Assembly (NCBI GenBank): GCA_902489965.1
Contig: CABUCA010000043.1
Coordinates: 1-18,407 of the forward strand
Origin: an uncultured Collinsella sp.
Lineage (GTDB): Bacteria; Actinomycetota; Coriobacteriia; Coriobacteriales; Coriobacteriaceae
Length of the DNA stretch: 18,407 nucleotides
Direction of reading: 5' to 3'
Shown here piece by piece: positions 1 through 8,250 of the stretch. The position numbers and the translations under genes were made by a program. Position 1 is the stretch's first letter, and each line of letters starts with the position of its first letter. The notes under the pieces are model-generated. The model was not told where the DNA came from. It worked only from the letters and a program-made list of their open reading frames with translations, and did not search any database.

Positions 1-83
1 ACGAGCGGGGGCTCCTATCTTTTTAGTGCCCTCGGATTGGGTCATAGTGTCTGTCTGTCCTCTACCTGCGGCGTTGCCCTGGT

Positions 84-165
84 TGGCACTTAGGGACGTT
101 CCTTTTCTGCCGGCACTTTGATCCCTTGGGGACGGAGGAAAAGGGATCATTACTTTGCACCAAAT
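84..165. repeat. REP-like palindromic intergenic element, copy upstream of thrE
   Basis: This non-coding stretch holds a compact inverted repeat, GATCCCTT at 120-127 and AAGGGATC at 141-148, around the G-rich core ggggacggagga. A second weaker pair, CCTTTTC at 101-107 and GAAAAGG at 138-144, is nested with it. The element ends in ACTTTGCACCAAAT (152-165), which recurs exactly at 1883-1896 just after thrE. The repeated ends and hairpin potential suggest a dispersed REP-type element; similar sequences are common between genes in Collinsella-like genomes, though that is from memory. No gene is seen in 1-292. Confidence 0.5.
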
Positions 166-292
166 ACACGAGAGTGGTCCATCGATGAATCGACGTTTGC
201 GCATATGGCTCGCATGACAGTCGTCTCTTTTATGTTTCCTTTAGCCGTTGCTGCCTAGGATGGGGGTTAGTCGGTAGGAAAGGAGCGCCTGT

Positions 293-1861
293 ATGGACGA
301 CGCGAGCGAGCGTGCAATCGAAGAGGACATGCTCGATCAGTTCAACTACTTTGATGATGAGGATGAGGAGCTAATCGATCGTCGCGAGCCAGCGCCGCTT
401 GATTCCTTTGATCTGGTCGATGAAGAGCCCAACGAGGACGAGGGTGAATCAACGGAGCCCCCACAGCCTTCGCGCCTTGACTCGCTGCTTTCGAGAGCCC
501 CCCTACACCACGGCGTTCGTGCCGGCGCGCTCCATATGAAAACTGACTGGCATCAGATCGTGACGGCAGGCGATGAGCTTGCCGTCGATGCGCCGCTCAC
601 CGATAAATCATCCATCATCTGCCGCACCGGCATGCTTATGCTGGCAAGCGGAACAGGTGCCTGGCGCGTGCGCGATACCATGAATCGTGTTGCCGCTGTA
701 CTCGGCGTCACAATTCACGTCGACCTGAGTCTTCTGTCGTTTGAGTGCACCTGCATCGAAGATGGCCACTGCTTTAACGAGGTTGTCAGTCTGCCCACAA
801 CGGGAGTCAATACCCATCGCATTTGGATGATGGAGAGCTTCTTAAAGGAAATCGAGACGTATGGGCGCCGGTTTACCGTGCACGAATACCACGAGATGCT
901 CAAGACCGTTGAGAGCTCAAAGCCCGATTACGCTCCCTGGCAACAGGGCCTTGCGGCAGCCTGTGCTTGCGGCGCCTTCGTCTTTTTGCTCGGCGGCGGC
1001 CCTATCGAGATGGCCTGCGCATTCGTAGGCGCTGGTGTCGGTAACTTTGCTCGCTCCCATATTCTCAAGCAGGGTCTTGGCCAGTTTAGCGCGCTGACGA
1101 CTGGTGTTGCGCTCGCTTGCGTTTCGTATCTGCTGGCATTGCTCGGCCTTGGCCAGGTCGTACCGGGGGCAATGTCGCACCAAGAAGGCTATATCGGCGC
1201 CATGCTCTTTGTGATTCCCGGCTTTCCCCTCATTACGGCAGGCCTCGACATCGCTAAGCTCGACATGCGAAGCGGCATTGAGCGTCTTTCGTATGCTGTG
1301 TCGATTATTGTGATGGCGACCCTCGTAGGCTGGATGGTTGCCGAATGTGTGGGGCTGGCGCCGGATGACTTCGCCCCGCTCGGCCTCTCACCGTTGGCTC
1401 TTACGCTCTTGCGCATACTGATGAGCTTTATCGGTGTATTTGGCTTCTCGGTTATGTTCAACAGCCCGGTAAAGATGGCCGCGGCGGCAGGGCTCATCGG
1501 CGCCGTGTCCAATACCTTGCGCCTTACGCTCGTCGATGCACCGACGATGCTTCCCTTCCTGGGCTTGAGCGTAGGCATGCCTCCCGAGGCGGCTGCATTT
1601 ATCGGGGCGCTCGTATCGGGCCTTCTGGCAAGCCTGGCAGAAATCAAGCTCACCTACCCACGTATCGCCCTCACGGTGCCATCGATCGTCATTATGGTGC
1701 CGGGCTTGTATCTGTATCGCTCGATGTATTACATGTGCACCTTCGACACGGTCAATATGCTCGGCTGGTTTGTGCGCGCGGTGCTCATCGTGGCGTTTTT
1801 GCCTGTTGGCCTGGGTGTGGCGCGCACCCTCACCGATCCTCGCTGGCGCCACACCAGCTAA
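293..1861 (+). CDS. thrE: Threonine/serine exporter family protein (ThrE)
   Basis: This 522-residue inner-membrane protein belongs to the ThrE family, which exports threonine and serine using the proton gradient. Residues 1-75 are a hydrophilic, very acidic extension. The cytoplasmic ThrE/DUF1212 signature starts near residue 111 (RTGMLMLASGTGAWRVRDTM). From about residue 215 to the end there are roughly ten hydrophobic segments, including the family's conserved Pro-Gly motif (P309-G310, IPGFPLITAGLD) and a second C-terminal membrane block of the ThrE_2/DUF3815 type. Full-length members carry both halves in one chain, as here, whereas many Firmicutes split them. The ATG at 293 has a good ribosome site, AGGAAAGGAG, at 275-284. 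The gene stands alone; a palindromic element begins at the base after the stop codon. The substrate is assigned by family only. Confidence 0.88.
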   Translation: MDDASERAIEEDMLDQFNYFDDEDEELIDRREPAPLDSFDLVDEEPNEDEGESTEPPQPSRLDSLLSRAPLHHGVRAGALHMKTDWHQIVTAGDELAVDAPLTDKSSIICRTGMLMLASGTGAWRVRDTMNRVAAVLGVTIHVDLSLLSFECTCIEDGHCFNEVVSLPTTGVNTHRIWMMESFLKEIETYGRRFTVHEYHEMLKTVESSKPDYAPWQQGLAAACACGAFVFLLGGGPIEMACAFVGAGVGNFARSHILKQGLGQFSALTTGVALACVSYLLALLGLGQVVPGAMSHQEGYIGAMLFVIPGFPLITAGLDIAKLDMRSGIERLSYAVSIIVMATLVGWMVAECVGLAPDDFAPLGLSPLALTLLRILMSFIGVFGFSVMFNSPVKMAAAAGLIGAVSNTLRLTLVDAPTMLPFLGLSVGMPPEAAAFIGALVSGLLASLAEIKLTYPRIALTVPSIVIMVPGLYLYRSMYYMCTFDTVNMLGWFVRAVLIVAFLPVGLGVARTLTDPRWRHTS

Positions 1862-1966
1862 TTGGTGCAAGGGGGACAGGTCACTTTGCACCAAATGAGT
1901 TGCGGTGAAATAGGGACTGAATTGCTGCTTAAAGGGTCAAAACAGTCCGTATTCCACCGCAACTTA
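1862..1966. repeat. REP-like palindromic element directly after thrE
   Basis: Two inverted repeats follow the thrE stop codon. The first is perfect, TTGGTGCAA at 1862-1870 and TTGCACCAA at 1886-1894, around gggggacaggtcactt. The second is longer: 1899-1919 (GTTGCGGTG...GGGACTG) pairs with 1943-1963 (CAGTCC...CACCGCAAC) in 19 of 21 positions, with a 23-nt loop. A 66-codon open frame crosses the element, but it has no ribosome site and is formed by the repeats themselves, so it is not called. There is no T-run, so neither hairpin looks like a standard terminator. The rest of 1967-2079 shows no gene. Confidence 0.65.
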
Positions 1967-2079
1967 GGGGGTCGGGGGATTATTGGTGCCCTGCATCTTC
2001 ATAAACTCAACGCTTACGAAGCGCGGGGTTTTCGTGCTAGGCTGGTTCCACCACATAAGTAGTCGCAGACGCACGTATC

Positions 2080-2130
2080 ACGGGCGGGCGAGATGAAGTC
2101 CCAACAGCTCCATCTTGCCCGCCCGTTTTT
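2080..2130 (+). terminator. Strong hairpin plus T-run ahead of the DUF2798 gene
   Basis: Bases 2080-2095 (ACGGGCGGGCGAGATG) pair with 2111-2126 in 15 of 16 positions around a 15-nt loop, and TTTTT follows at 2126-2130. This is a classic intrinsic terminator. It lies 220 nt after thrE and only about 45 nt before the next start codon, so it is either the distant thrE terminator or an attenuator in the leader of the downstream gene. Confidence 0.7.
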
Positions 2131-2174
2131 GTTGCGTGATGCCGCGGCGTAACACGGAAAGGACCATGCCCTTT

Positions 2175-2723
2175 ATGCCTATCAACAAACGAGAGAGCCT
2201 GCTGTTCACCTTTATCATGTGCTTTTGCATGGTGCTCTGGATGAGCATCTACAACGTTGCCCTGCAGCACAGGGCCATCAACGGCGAGGTCGTTGCCGCC
2301 GCGTGGCTCGGCTTCCCCGTTGCCTACATTTTTGCCATGTGCTGCGACTGGTTCGTCGCCAGCCCGCTCGCCAAGGGGTTCGCCTTTAAGTACTTGGTCG
2401 CGCCGGGCAAGAGCTCGCCGCTCGCCATGACGCTCGCCGTTAGCTCCTGCATGGTCGTTCCCATGGTCATCATCATGTCGCTGTACGGTGCCTGCGAGGG
2501 TCTGACGCACATGCCCGGCGGCATCCTTGCGAACCTGTATTCCGTGCCCGCGATCTGGATGATCAACATCCCGCATAATTTTGTGATGGCGCTGCCGTGG
2601 AACCTTTTGGTAGCCGGTCCGATTTCCCACTTCGTCTTCCGTCGCGCCTTCCCTGTGGGGACGGTTTTCGAGGAGGAGCATGCCGAGCTCTTGGAGCAGG
2701 CTATGGCTCCTGAGTGCGAGTAG
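2175..2723 (+). CDS. DUF2798 family four-helix membrane protein
   Basis: This small integral membrane protein (182 residues from this start) matches the DUF2798 family, whose function is unknown. The family signature at the N-terminus is clear: MPINKRESLLFTFIMC, with the conserved MP-x-NK-x-E opening and M-x-x-YN in the first helix. Four hydrophobic segments follow, near residues 8-28, 38-58, 78-98 and 120-145, in two similar pairs. The start at 2175 fits the family alignment and lies 11 nt after GGAAAGGA (2156-2163). An ATG at 2166 is possible but only 2 nt from that site, and the frame stays open back to 2115 inside the hairpin. The C-terminal tail (about residues 160-182) is acidic. It appears to be a single-gene unit with its own terminator. 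Confidence 0.75.
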   Translation: MPINKRESLLFTFIMCFCMVLWMSIYNVALQHRAINGEVVAAAWLGFPVAYIFAMCCDWFVASPLAKGFAFKYLVAPGKSSPLAMTLAVSSCMVVPMVIIMSLYGACEGLTHMPGGILANLYSVPAIWMINIPHNFVMALPWNLLVAGPISHFVFRRAFPVGTVFEEEHAELLEQAMAPECE

Positions 2724-2889
2724 CTCGCTTAGGGATCTGCTGAGCGCGGGCGACTTGCTTGGTTGGAGCCCTAAGCGTGGATAGCTCTCTCGGCGACATC
2801 GCGGGCGTGAGCGGTGCGCATGACCGGAGGGCCCGTGCTGCTCCGTTGCCCGACGTGCTAGCGCGCAGAACAATCTGTTGGTGCATTCG

Positions 2890-2922
2890 GCGGCTGCTGA
2901 AGCGTTTCGGCAGCCGCTTTTT
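2890..2922 (+). terminator. Intrinsic terminator after the DUF2798 gene
   Basis: GCGGCTGCTGAA (2890-2901) pairs with TTCGGCAGCCGC (2906-2917), with one G-U pair and a 4-nt loop, and is followed by TTTTT (2918-2922). It sits 166 nt after the DUF2798 stop codon and insulates the next operon. No gene is seen between 2724 and 2889. Confidence 0.8.
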
Positions 2923-2934
2923 ATACGGAGTTTA

Positions 2935-2955
2935 AATACAACAGTCTGTTGTATT
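2935..2955. promoter_or_regulatory. Perfect 21-bp palindrome, likely operator of the TetR regulator
   Basis: AATACAACA (2935-2943) and TGTTGTATT (2947-2955) form an exact inverted repeat with a 3-nt centre. It lies between the upstream terminator and the start of the 1479-residue gene, 50 nt before the ATG, in locally AT-rich sequence where a promoter is expected. Short-spaced palindromes of this size are typical TetR-family operators, and a TetR gene is the second gene of the operon. Autoregulation is inferred. I could not fix the -35 and -10 boxes with confidence. Confidence 0.65.
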
Positions 2956-3004
2956 ACGTAGAGTGGTATATCTCTAGCAGGAAAAATGTGAGAGACGGAG
3001 CATT

Positions 3005-6000
3005 ATGGCGTTGCTAGTAGGACTGGACGTAGGGTCGACGACGACCAAAGTTTACGCGATGCACGAGGATATGACCGAGGCGTGGTGGGGATATCGCCGC
3101 CACGGGGCGTGTCAGACAGCGAGCGTGCGCGCCATGCTCGGCGAGCTCGCCGAGCGCTTTCCCCATGAGTCGCTGCGCGTTGCGGTGACCGGCTCGGGTG
3201 CGCGCGATATCGCGACCGCGCTGGGCGCCTCGTACGTTCAGGAGGTGGTCGCCAACGCGCTCGCGATCAGCAGGTTCTATCCGCAGACGCGCTGCGCCAT
3301 CGAGCTGGGCGGCCAAGACGCCAAGATGATCTTCTTCCGCACCAACGATAAGGGAGACATCGAGGTTGCCGACATGCGCATGAACGGCTCGTGCGCAGGC
3401 GGTACCGGTGCATTTATCGACGAGATGGCAAAGCTCATGGGGGTCGGCACCGAATCGGGCGAGTTCGAGCAGCTCGCAAGCCGGGGAACGACCGTCCACG
3501 AGGTCTCGGGCCGCTGCGGCGTGTACGCAAAGACCGATATCCAGCCGCTGCTCAACGAGGGCATTCCTACCACCGACCTGGCGCTTTCGGCGCTTCACGC
3601 GGTCGCCCGCCAAACGATCGGCGGTCTGGCCCAGGGTATCGACATCGAGCCGCCGGTAATCTTCGAGGGCGGTACGCTCGCCTACAACCCCACGCTGGTC
3701 CGCGTGTTCCGGGAGCAACTGAATCTATCGGACGATCAGGTTATCGTCCCGCGCGATCCGCAGATCATGGTCGCGCGCGGTGCCGCCCTGTCGCTGACCG
3801 ACATGTTCGCATCGTCCCAACCGATCGACCTTCCCGACGCTTTTGTCCGGCTGGATAAGCTCGAGACGGTCGCGCCCGCAAGCGGGGAGGGACGTCTTGC
3901 CCAGCCCTTTTTTGCCACACCTGCCGAGCAGGCGGATTTTACGGCACGCCATGGCAAAGAGACGCCGGCAAAGGGTCCGGATGCGTATGCGCCCGGAGAG
4001 ACGGTGCGTGTGGCGCTCGGTATCGATTCGGGGAGCACGACGACCAAGTTCGCCCTGGTCGATGAGGCGGGTGAGCTTGTCGATTCGTTCTACGCGTCTA
4101 ATAACGGCAGACCGCTCGACGTCGCCCAACAGGGTCTTGTCAGCTTGAAGAACCGCTGGGAGACAGCGGGAGTCACGCTTGCGATCGATGCCGTGGGCAC
4201 CACGGGATACGGCGAGGAGCTTTTCGCGCGCGCGTTCCACGCCGACTACCATACGGTCGAGACGGTCGCGCACGCCCGCGCCGCGTGCGCATGCGTTCCC
4301 GATGCGACCTTCGTGCTCGACATCGGCGGACAGGATATGAAGGCCATCTGGCTCAACCACGGCGTGCTGACCGATATCGTCGTCAACGAGGCGTGCTCTG
4401 CGGGCTGCGGCTCGTTCCTCGAGGGTTTTGCCAAAAACCTCGGAATAGCCGTTGAGGATATCGCGACCGAGGCATTTTCGTCCAAAGCCCCCGCCGTTCT
4501 CGGCAGCCGCTGCACGGTGTTCATGAACAGCAGCGTCGTTTCCGAGCAGCGGCGCGGTAAGGGTCCGGGCGACATCATGGCCGGTCTCTGCCGTTCGATT
4601 ATCGAGAACGTGTTCACCAAGGTCATTCGCGTTTCAAATCTCAACCGTCTGGGCGACAAAGTCGTCGTCCAGGGCGGCACGTTCCGAAACGACGCGGTGC
4701 TGCGCGCATTCGAGCAGTATCTGGGCAAACCCGTCACGCGTGCGCCCCACCCGGGGCTGATGGGCGCTATCGGTATCGCCCTGCTCGCGCGCGAGGAATG
4801 CCGCAAGGGCGACGCCGGCACGTCGTTTATCGGGCTCGATGCCGTGGAGCGCTTCGAGCATCGCGAGTTCGGCGGCGTTACCTGCCGTCGGTGCAACAAC
4901 CGCTGCCAGCGCGCGGTCGTGGCATTTGGCGACGGCTCGCTTTACGTCACGGGCAATCGCTGCCCGCGCGGCGGCGCCATCTCATGGGATGAGCTCGTGC
5001 GCGAGGTTCCCGCGGCGGAGGAGCTGCGTCCGCAGGGTGCTTGCGAGGCACAGGCACCCGGCACGGGGCGCGACCGGACCGCGGCTGCCCCCAATCTCTT
5101 TGTCGACCGCGAGAAGCTGCTGTTCGAGTCGTGCCCCACGGTTCCCGTCTGCGGGGGGCGCGATGTCACGATCGGCATTCCCCGTGTGCTCGAGTTCTGG
5201 GACACCATGCCGTTCTGGTCGACGTTCTTCAGCACGCTCGGCTTTAAGGTGCGCGTCTCGGGACGCAGCACCAAGGCGATGTACGAGCGCGGTCTGGCGC
5301 ACGTCACATCCGACACCGTGTGCTTCCCGGCCAAGCTCGTCCACGGGCACATCCGCAATCTCGTCGACGCCGGCGTCGACCGCATCTTCATGCCCATCAT
5401 CACGACGGTGCCCACCGAAAACACCGCCTCTACCAGCGAGTGGATGTGCGCCGTCGTAAAGGGATACCCCTACGTGATGCGCAATTCCGATAACCCGGAG
5501 GAGCGTTTCGGCGTTCCGTTCGATACGCCGCTGTTCCACTGGTACGACGAGGGCGACCGAAACCGCCAGCTCAAGGCGTGGTGCAAGGAGACCTTCGATA
5601 TCGATGCCGACCTGGTTGCCAAGGCGACCGAGCAGGCGGACCGCGCGCAGCAGACGTTTGAGAACCAGCTGCAGCTGCGCGGCAGGCAGGTGCTCGAGAA
5701 CGTGCGCGAGGACGGCGGCTACGCGGTGGTGATCGCTTCGCGCCCGTACCACAACGACCCGCTGGTCAACCACGGGCTGCCCAAGCTCTTCTCTGAGCGC
5801 GGCATCCCCGTGCTGACGCCCGATGCGGTGCCGGGGGTCTGCAACGTCGATCTTTCCAACAGCCGCATCGACATCGTGAACAACTACCATGCGCGCATGC
5901 TGTCGTGCGCGGTCATCGTCGCATCGACGCCCGAGCTCGAGCTCGTGCAGATGGGCAGCTTCGGCTGCGGCCACGATGCGTATCTCACCGACGAGATCGC

Positions 6001-7444
6001 GCGCATGATGGGCGAGATGGGCTCCAAGGTTCCGATGATGATCAAGCTCGATGAGAGCGACGTCGCCGGTCCCATGGGCATTCGCGTGCGTTCGTTTATC
6101 GAGTCGGTCAACCGTCGTCGCGCGGAGGAGCGTGCCGAGGGCGCCCGGGTGCACGCGGTCCATCCGCTCGACGACCCGTATAAGGTCAAGTACACCAAGC
6201 GCGACCGGCACGACAAGATCGCGCTGGTCCCCAACACCTCCCATGCGTTCTGCAGGCTCATGACCGCGGCGATGCGCAATCAGGGCGTGCGCGCCGAGGC
6301 CCTTGATATCGGGCGCGAGGATGCCATCCGCCTGGGCAAACGCTATGTGCACAACGACATCTGCTTCCCCGCGCAAATCGTGATCGGCGAGGCGCTCGCG
6401 GCACTCGAGAGCGGTAAGTACGACCCGCACGACGTCGCCGTGGTGACTGGCAAGTATATCGGCGACTGCCGCCTGACGCACTACATGCCCCTGCTGCGCC
6501 GCGCGCTCGACGACGCGGGATACGACTATGTCCCGGTGCTCACCAACGACGACGTCGATGCCCACAATGCGCATCCGGGCTTCAAGCTCGGCCTTGGCCC
6601 GAGCATCCAGATCGCCTACGGTCTTCCCATGATCGATACCCTCGAGGCCATGCTTAGGCGCATCCGTCCCTACGAGCTCGAGAAGGGCGCGGCGGACGCT
6701 GCGTTCGACCGCGCGCTCGATGAGGTTATCGAGGGCATGGAGCGCTCCGGGCTGAGAGGCCAGGCGACGGGCTTCAAACGCGCGCTTGCGATCATGGACG
6801 CCGTTCCGTACGACCGCTCGAACCCGCATCCGACCGTTCTCATCGTGGGCGAGTACCTGCTCAATTTCCATCTCGGCGCCAACCACGAGATCGAGCGCTA
6901 CCTCGAGGACAACGGGCTCGAGGTCATCGAGGCGCGCATGACCGACGTGATCCGCAAGACCTATTTCTACAAGCATGCGCAGTCGCGCGAGTTCCACGTC
7001 GACCTGTCGCTGCCCGAAAAGGCCTGGTACGCCACGGCGGACAACCTGTTCGAGCTCGCGCACGACCGTTGCGACCGCCTGGGCGCGGCGAGCCCGCTCT
7101 ACGAGCCGCCGACGCGCATGCCCGAGCTCGTGCGCGCGAGCGATAAGATCCTGCACCATACGTTCGATGCGGGCGAGGGCGTGCTGATTCCGGCGGAGAT
7201 CCTCGAGCACGCCAAGCGCGGCTGCCGCAACTTCGTGATCCTGCAGCCGTTCGGGTGTCTGCCCAACCATGTCGTGGGGCGCGGGCTCATCCATGCGCTC
7301 AAGGAGCAGTATCCCACGGCGCAGTTCCTGCCGCTCGACTACGATCCCGACGTGAGCTTCGCCAACGTGGAGAACCGTCTTCAGATGCTCATCATGAACG
7401 CCAAGGCGCAGGGGTGCGGTGAGGCGCATGGCGAGACCGCGTAA
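3005..7444 (+). CDS. Fused 2-hydroxyacyl-CoA dehydratase activase (two ATPase domains, DUF2229, HgdB-like C-terminus)
   Basis: This 1479-residue cytosolic iron-sulfur protein joins two BadF/BadG/BcrA/BcrD-type ATPase domains to dehydratase-like parts. Activase domain 1 (about 3-265) has VGLDVGSTTTK, C130 in SCAGGTGAF and C171 in RCGVYAKTD. Domain 2 (about 335-600) has LGIDSGSTTTK, C464 and C468 in ACSAGCGSF, and C503 in RCTVF. In HgdC, equivalent cysteines from two subunits hold one [4Fe-4S] cluster, so this chain may form an internal pseudo-dimer. A cysteine cluster follows (C627, C630, C634, C653), then a DUF2229 domain (about 720-850, C773 in VCFPAK) and an HgdB-related region with C1120, C1155 and C1418. 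The family uses ATP to drive electrons to low potential for difficult reductions or dehydrations. The actual substrate is unknown and no separate HgdA/HgdB genes are present. The start has GACGGAG at 2993-2999. Confidence 0.85.
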   Translation: MALLVGLDVGSTTTKVYAMHEDMTEAWWGYRRHGACQTASVRAMLGELAERFPHESLRVAVTGSGARDIATALGASYVQEVVANALAISRFYPQTRCAIELGGQDAKMIFFRTNDKGDIEVADMRMNGSCAGGTGAFIDEMAKLMGVGTESGEFEQLASRGTTVHEVSGRCGVYAKTDIQPLLNEGIPTTDLALSALHAVARQTIGGLAQGIDIEPPVIFEGGTLAYNPTLVRVFREQLNLSDDQVIVPRDPQIMVARGAALSLTDMFASSQPIDLPDAFVRLDKLETVAPASGEGRLAQPFFATPAEQADFTARHGKETPAKGPDAYAPGETVRVALGIDSGSTTTKFALVDEAGELVDSFYASNNGRPLDVAQQGLVSLKNRWETAGVTLAIDAVGTTGYGEELFARAFHADYHTVETVAHARAACACVPDATFVLDIGGQDMKAIWLNHGVLTDIVVNEACSAGCGSFLEGFAKNLGIAVEDIATEAFSSKAPAVLGSRCTVFMNSSVVSEQRRGKGPGDIMAGLCRSIIENVFTKVIRVSNLNRLGDKVVVQGGTFRNDAVLRAFEQYLGKPVTRAPHPGLMGAIGIALLAREECRKGDAGTSFIGLDAVERFEHREFGGVTCRRCNNRCQRAVVAFGDGSLYVTGNRCPRGGAISWDELVREVPAAEELRPQGACEAQAPGTGRDRTAAAPNLFVDREKLLFESCPTVPVCGGRDVTIGIPRVLEFWDTMPFWSTFFSTLGFKVRVSGRSTKAMYERGLAHVTSDTVCFPAKLVHGHIRNLVDAGVDRIFMPIITTVPTENTASTSEWMCAVVKGYPYVMRNSDNPEERFGVPFDTPLFHWYDEGDRNRQLKAWCKETFDIDADLVAKATEQADRAQQTFENQLQLRGRQVLENVREDGGYAVVIASRPYHNDPLVNHGLPKLFSERGIPVLTPDAVPGVCNVDLSNSRIDIVNNYHARMLSCAVIVASTPELELVQMGSFGCGHDAYLTDEIARMMGEMGSKVPMMIKLDESDVAGPMGIRVRSFIESVNRRRAEERAEGARVHAVHPLDDPYKVKYTKRDRHDKIALVPNTSHAFCRLMTAAMRNQGVRAEALDIGREDAIRLGKRYVHNDICFPAQIVIGEALAALESGKYDPHDVAVVTGKYIGDCRLTHYMPLLRRALDDAGYDYVPVLTNDDVDAHNAHPGFKLGLGPSIQIAYGLPMIDTLEAMLRRIRPYELEKGAADAAFDRALDEVIEGMERSGLRGQATGFKRALAIMDAVPYDRSNPHPTVLIVGEYLLNFHLGANHEIERYLEDNGLEVIEARMTDVIRKTYFYKHAQSREFHVDLSLPEKAWYATADNLFELAHDRCDRLGAASPLYEPPTRMPELVRASDKILHHTFDAGEGVLIPAEILEHAKRGCRNFVILQPFGCLPNHVVGRGLIHALKEQYPTAQFLPLDYDPDVSFANVENRLQMLIMNAKAQGCGEAHGETA

Positions 7445-8117
7445 GGACGCCGATGCGCCCGATGCACGCACCCGTATCATCGAGGCGTTTTGGGAGCTCA
7501 TCGAGAACAACAGCATCTTCGAGCTGTCGGTTGGCGAGGTGACCCGCGCCGCCCGGTGCAATCGCGGAACGTTTTACTACTATTTTCACGATTTCGATGA
7601 ACTCGTCGCCATCGCCATAGCCCAGCTGCTGCAGGATAACGAGCTCATCACCGATGCCCTCTGGCATTTTTCGAGCGAGGGCGACCTTTCGGCGTTCGAC
7701 CGGCGCGACGTCCGCTGCCTGCTGCGGCGCATCGTCATCACCATGAGAGCGGGTGCCGCCGAGCAGGTCGTGCAGGGCATCCATACGATCATCATCGACC
7801 GCGTGAGAGAGATCGTCCACCCCGACGGAGAAGAGCTCAAGGCGGATTCGAGCTTTGCGGTGGGCTTTCTGGTCTCGGGCATCATGGACTTTGTGATGGC
7901 GGTCGGCTTTGCCCGGGAGGGCGGCGAGGAGATAGACCTCGAGCAGCTGGGGGACAGCGCGTGCGCGTACCTGAGGGCGGTCGCCATGCAGACGGTGGAA
8001 ACGGTCGCGCAAGTCGAGGGCGTCGATACATCCGAGCTGCTCGAACGCGTCTCCAAGGAGGCCGATGCCTATCGCGCATCGCGTGCGACGAGTCCCGACG
8101 TGGTGAAAGACGCCTAG
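7428..8117 (+). CDS. TetR/AcrR family transcriptional regulator
   Basis: This 229-residue protein has a TetR N-terminal DNA-binding domain. The helix-turn-helix is clear at about residues 33-55 (LSVGEVTRAARCNRGTFYYYF), followed by DFDELV as in most family members. The remaining 170 residues are the helical ligand-binding and dimerisation domain, which shows no assignable ligand. The ATG at 7428 gives the usual MARPRK opening; a GTG at 7419 is also in frame. The gene overlaps the end of the activase gene by 17 nt, so the two are translated from one mRNA. The operon is preceded by a perfect palindrome at 2935-2955, the likely site of autorepression. An inducer related to the activase substrate is possible but is only inference. 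Confidence 0.88.
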   Translation: MARPRKDADAPDARTRIIEAFWELIENNSIFELSVGEVTRAARCNRGTFYYYFHDFDELVAIAIAQLLQDNELITDALWHFSSEGDLSAFDRRDVRCLLRRIVITMRAGAAEQVVQGIHTIIIDRVREIVHPDGEELKADSSFAVGFLVSGIMDFVMAVGFAREGGEEIDLEQLGDSACAYLRAVAMQTVETVAQVEGVDTSELLERVSKEADAYRASRATSPDVVKDA

Positions 8118-8142
8118 GGTTTCTCTTGCGGGGCGCCTGTCG

Positions 8143-8170
8143 CGCATCGCGCGGTGAGTCCCGCGATGCG
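8143..8170. repeat. Inverted repeat after the TetR gene, formed by a local duplication
   Basis: CGCATCGCG (8143-8151) and CGCGATGCG (8162-8170) pair perfectly around a 10-nt loop. No T-run follows, so it is a weak terminator candidate at best. The left part, TCGCGCATCGCG (8140-8151) with GAGTCCCG (8156-8163), also repeats the order seen in the end of the TetR coding region (8072-8083 and 8090-8097), which suggests a short tandem duplication. Confidence 0.4.
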
Positions 8171-8250
8171 GTCATAACCTGCATTCATGTGAGCCGGGTT
8201 TATAGATATTCCTCCAGCTGTTAACATAGACAACCTGTGGGTAAAGAGAC

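Noticed and set aside
1..60. Possible fold-back at the window start like that at the end
   Set aside because: No inverted copy of the first bases was found nearby; the best match (GGAGCCCCC near 455) is only 9 nt.
1862..2062. 66-codon plus-strand open frame after thrE
   Set aside because: It begins inside a palindromic element at the base after the thrE stop, has no ribosome site and resembles no protein family; the repeats explain the sequence.
4982..7561. 859-codon minus-strand open frame opposite the activase gene
   Set aside because: It is a mirror frame caused by high GC at third codon positions. Its translation is Arg/His/Ala/Val-rich and lacks domains, while the plus-strand protein has clear motifs throughout.
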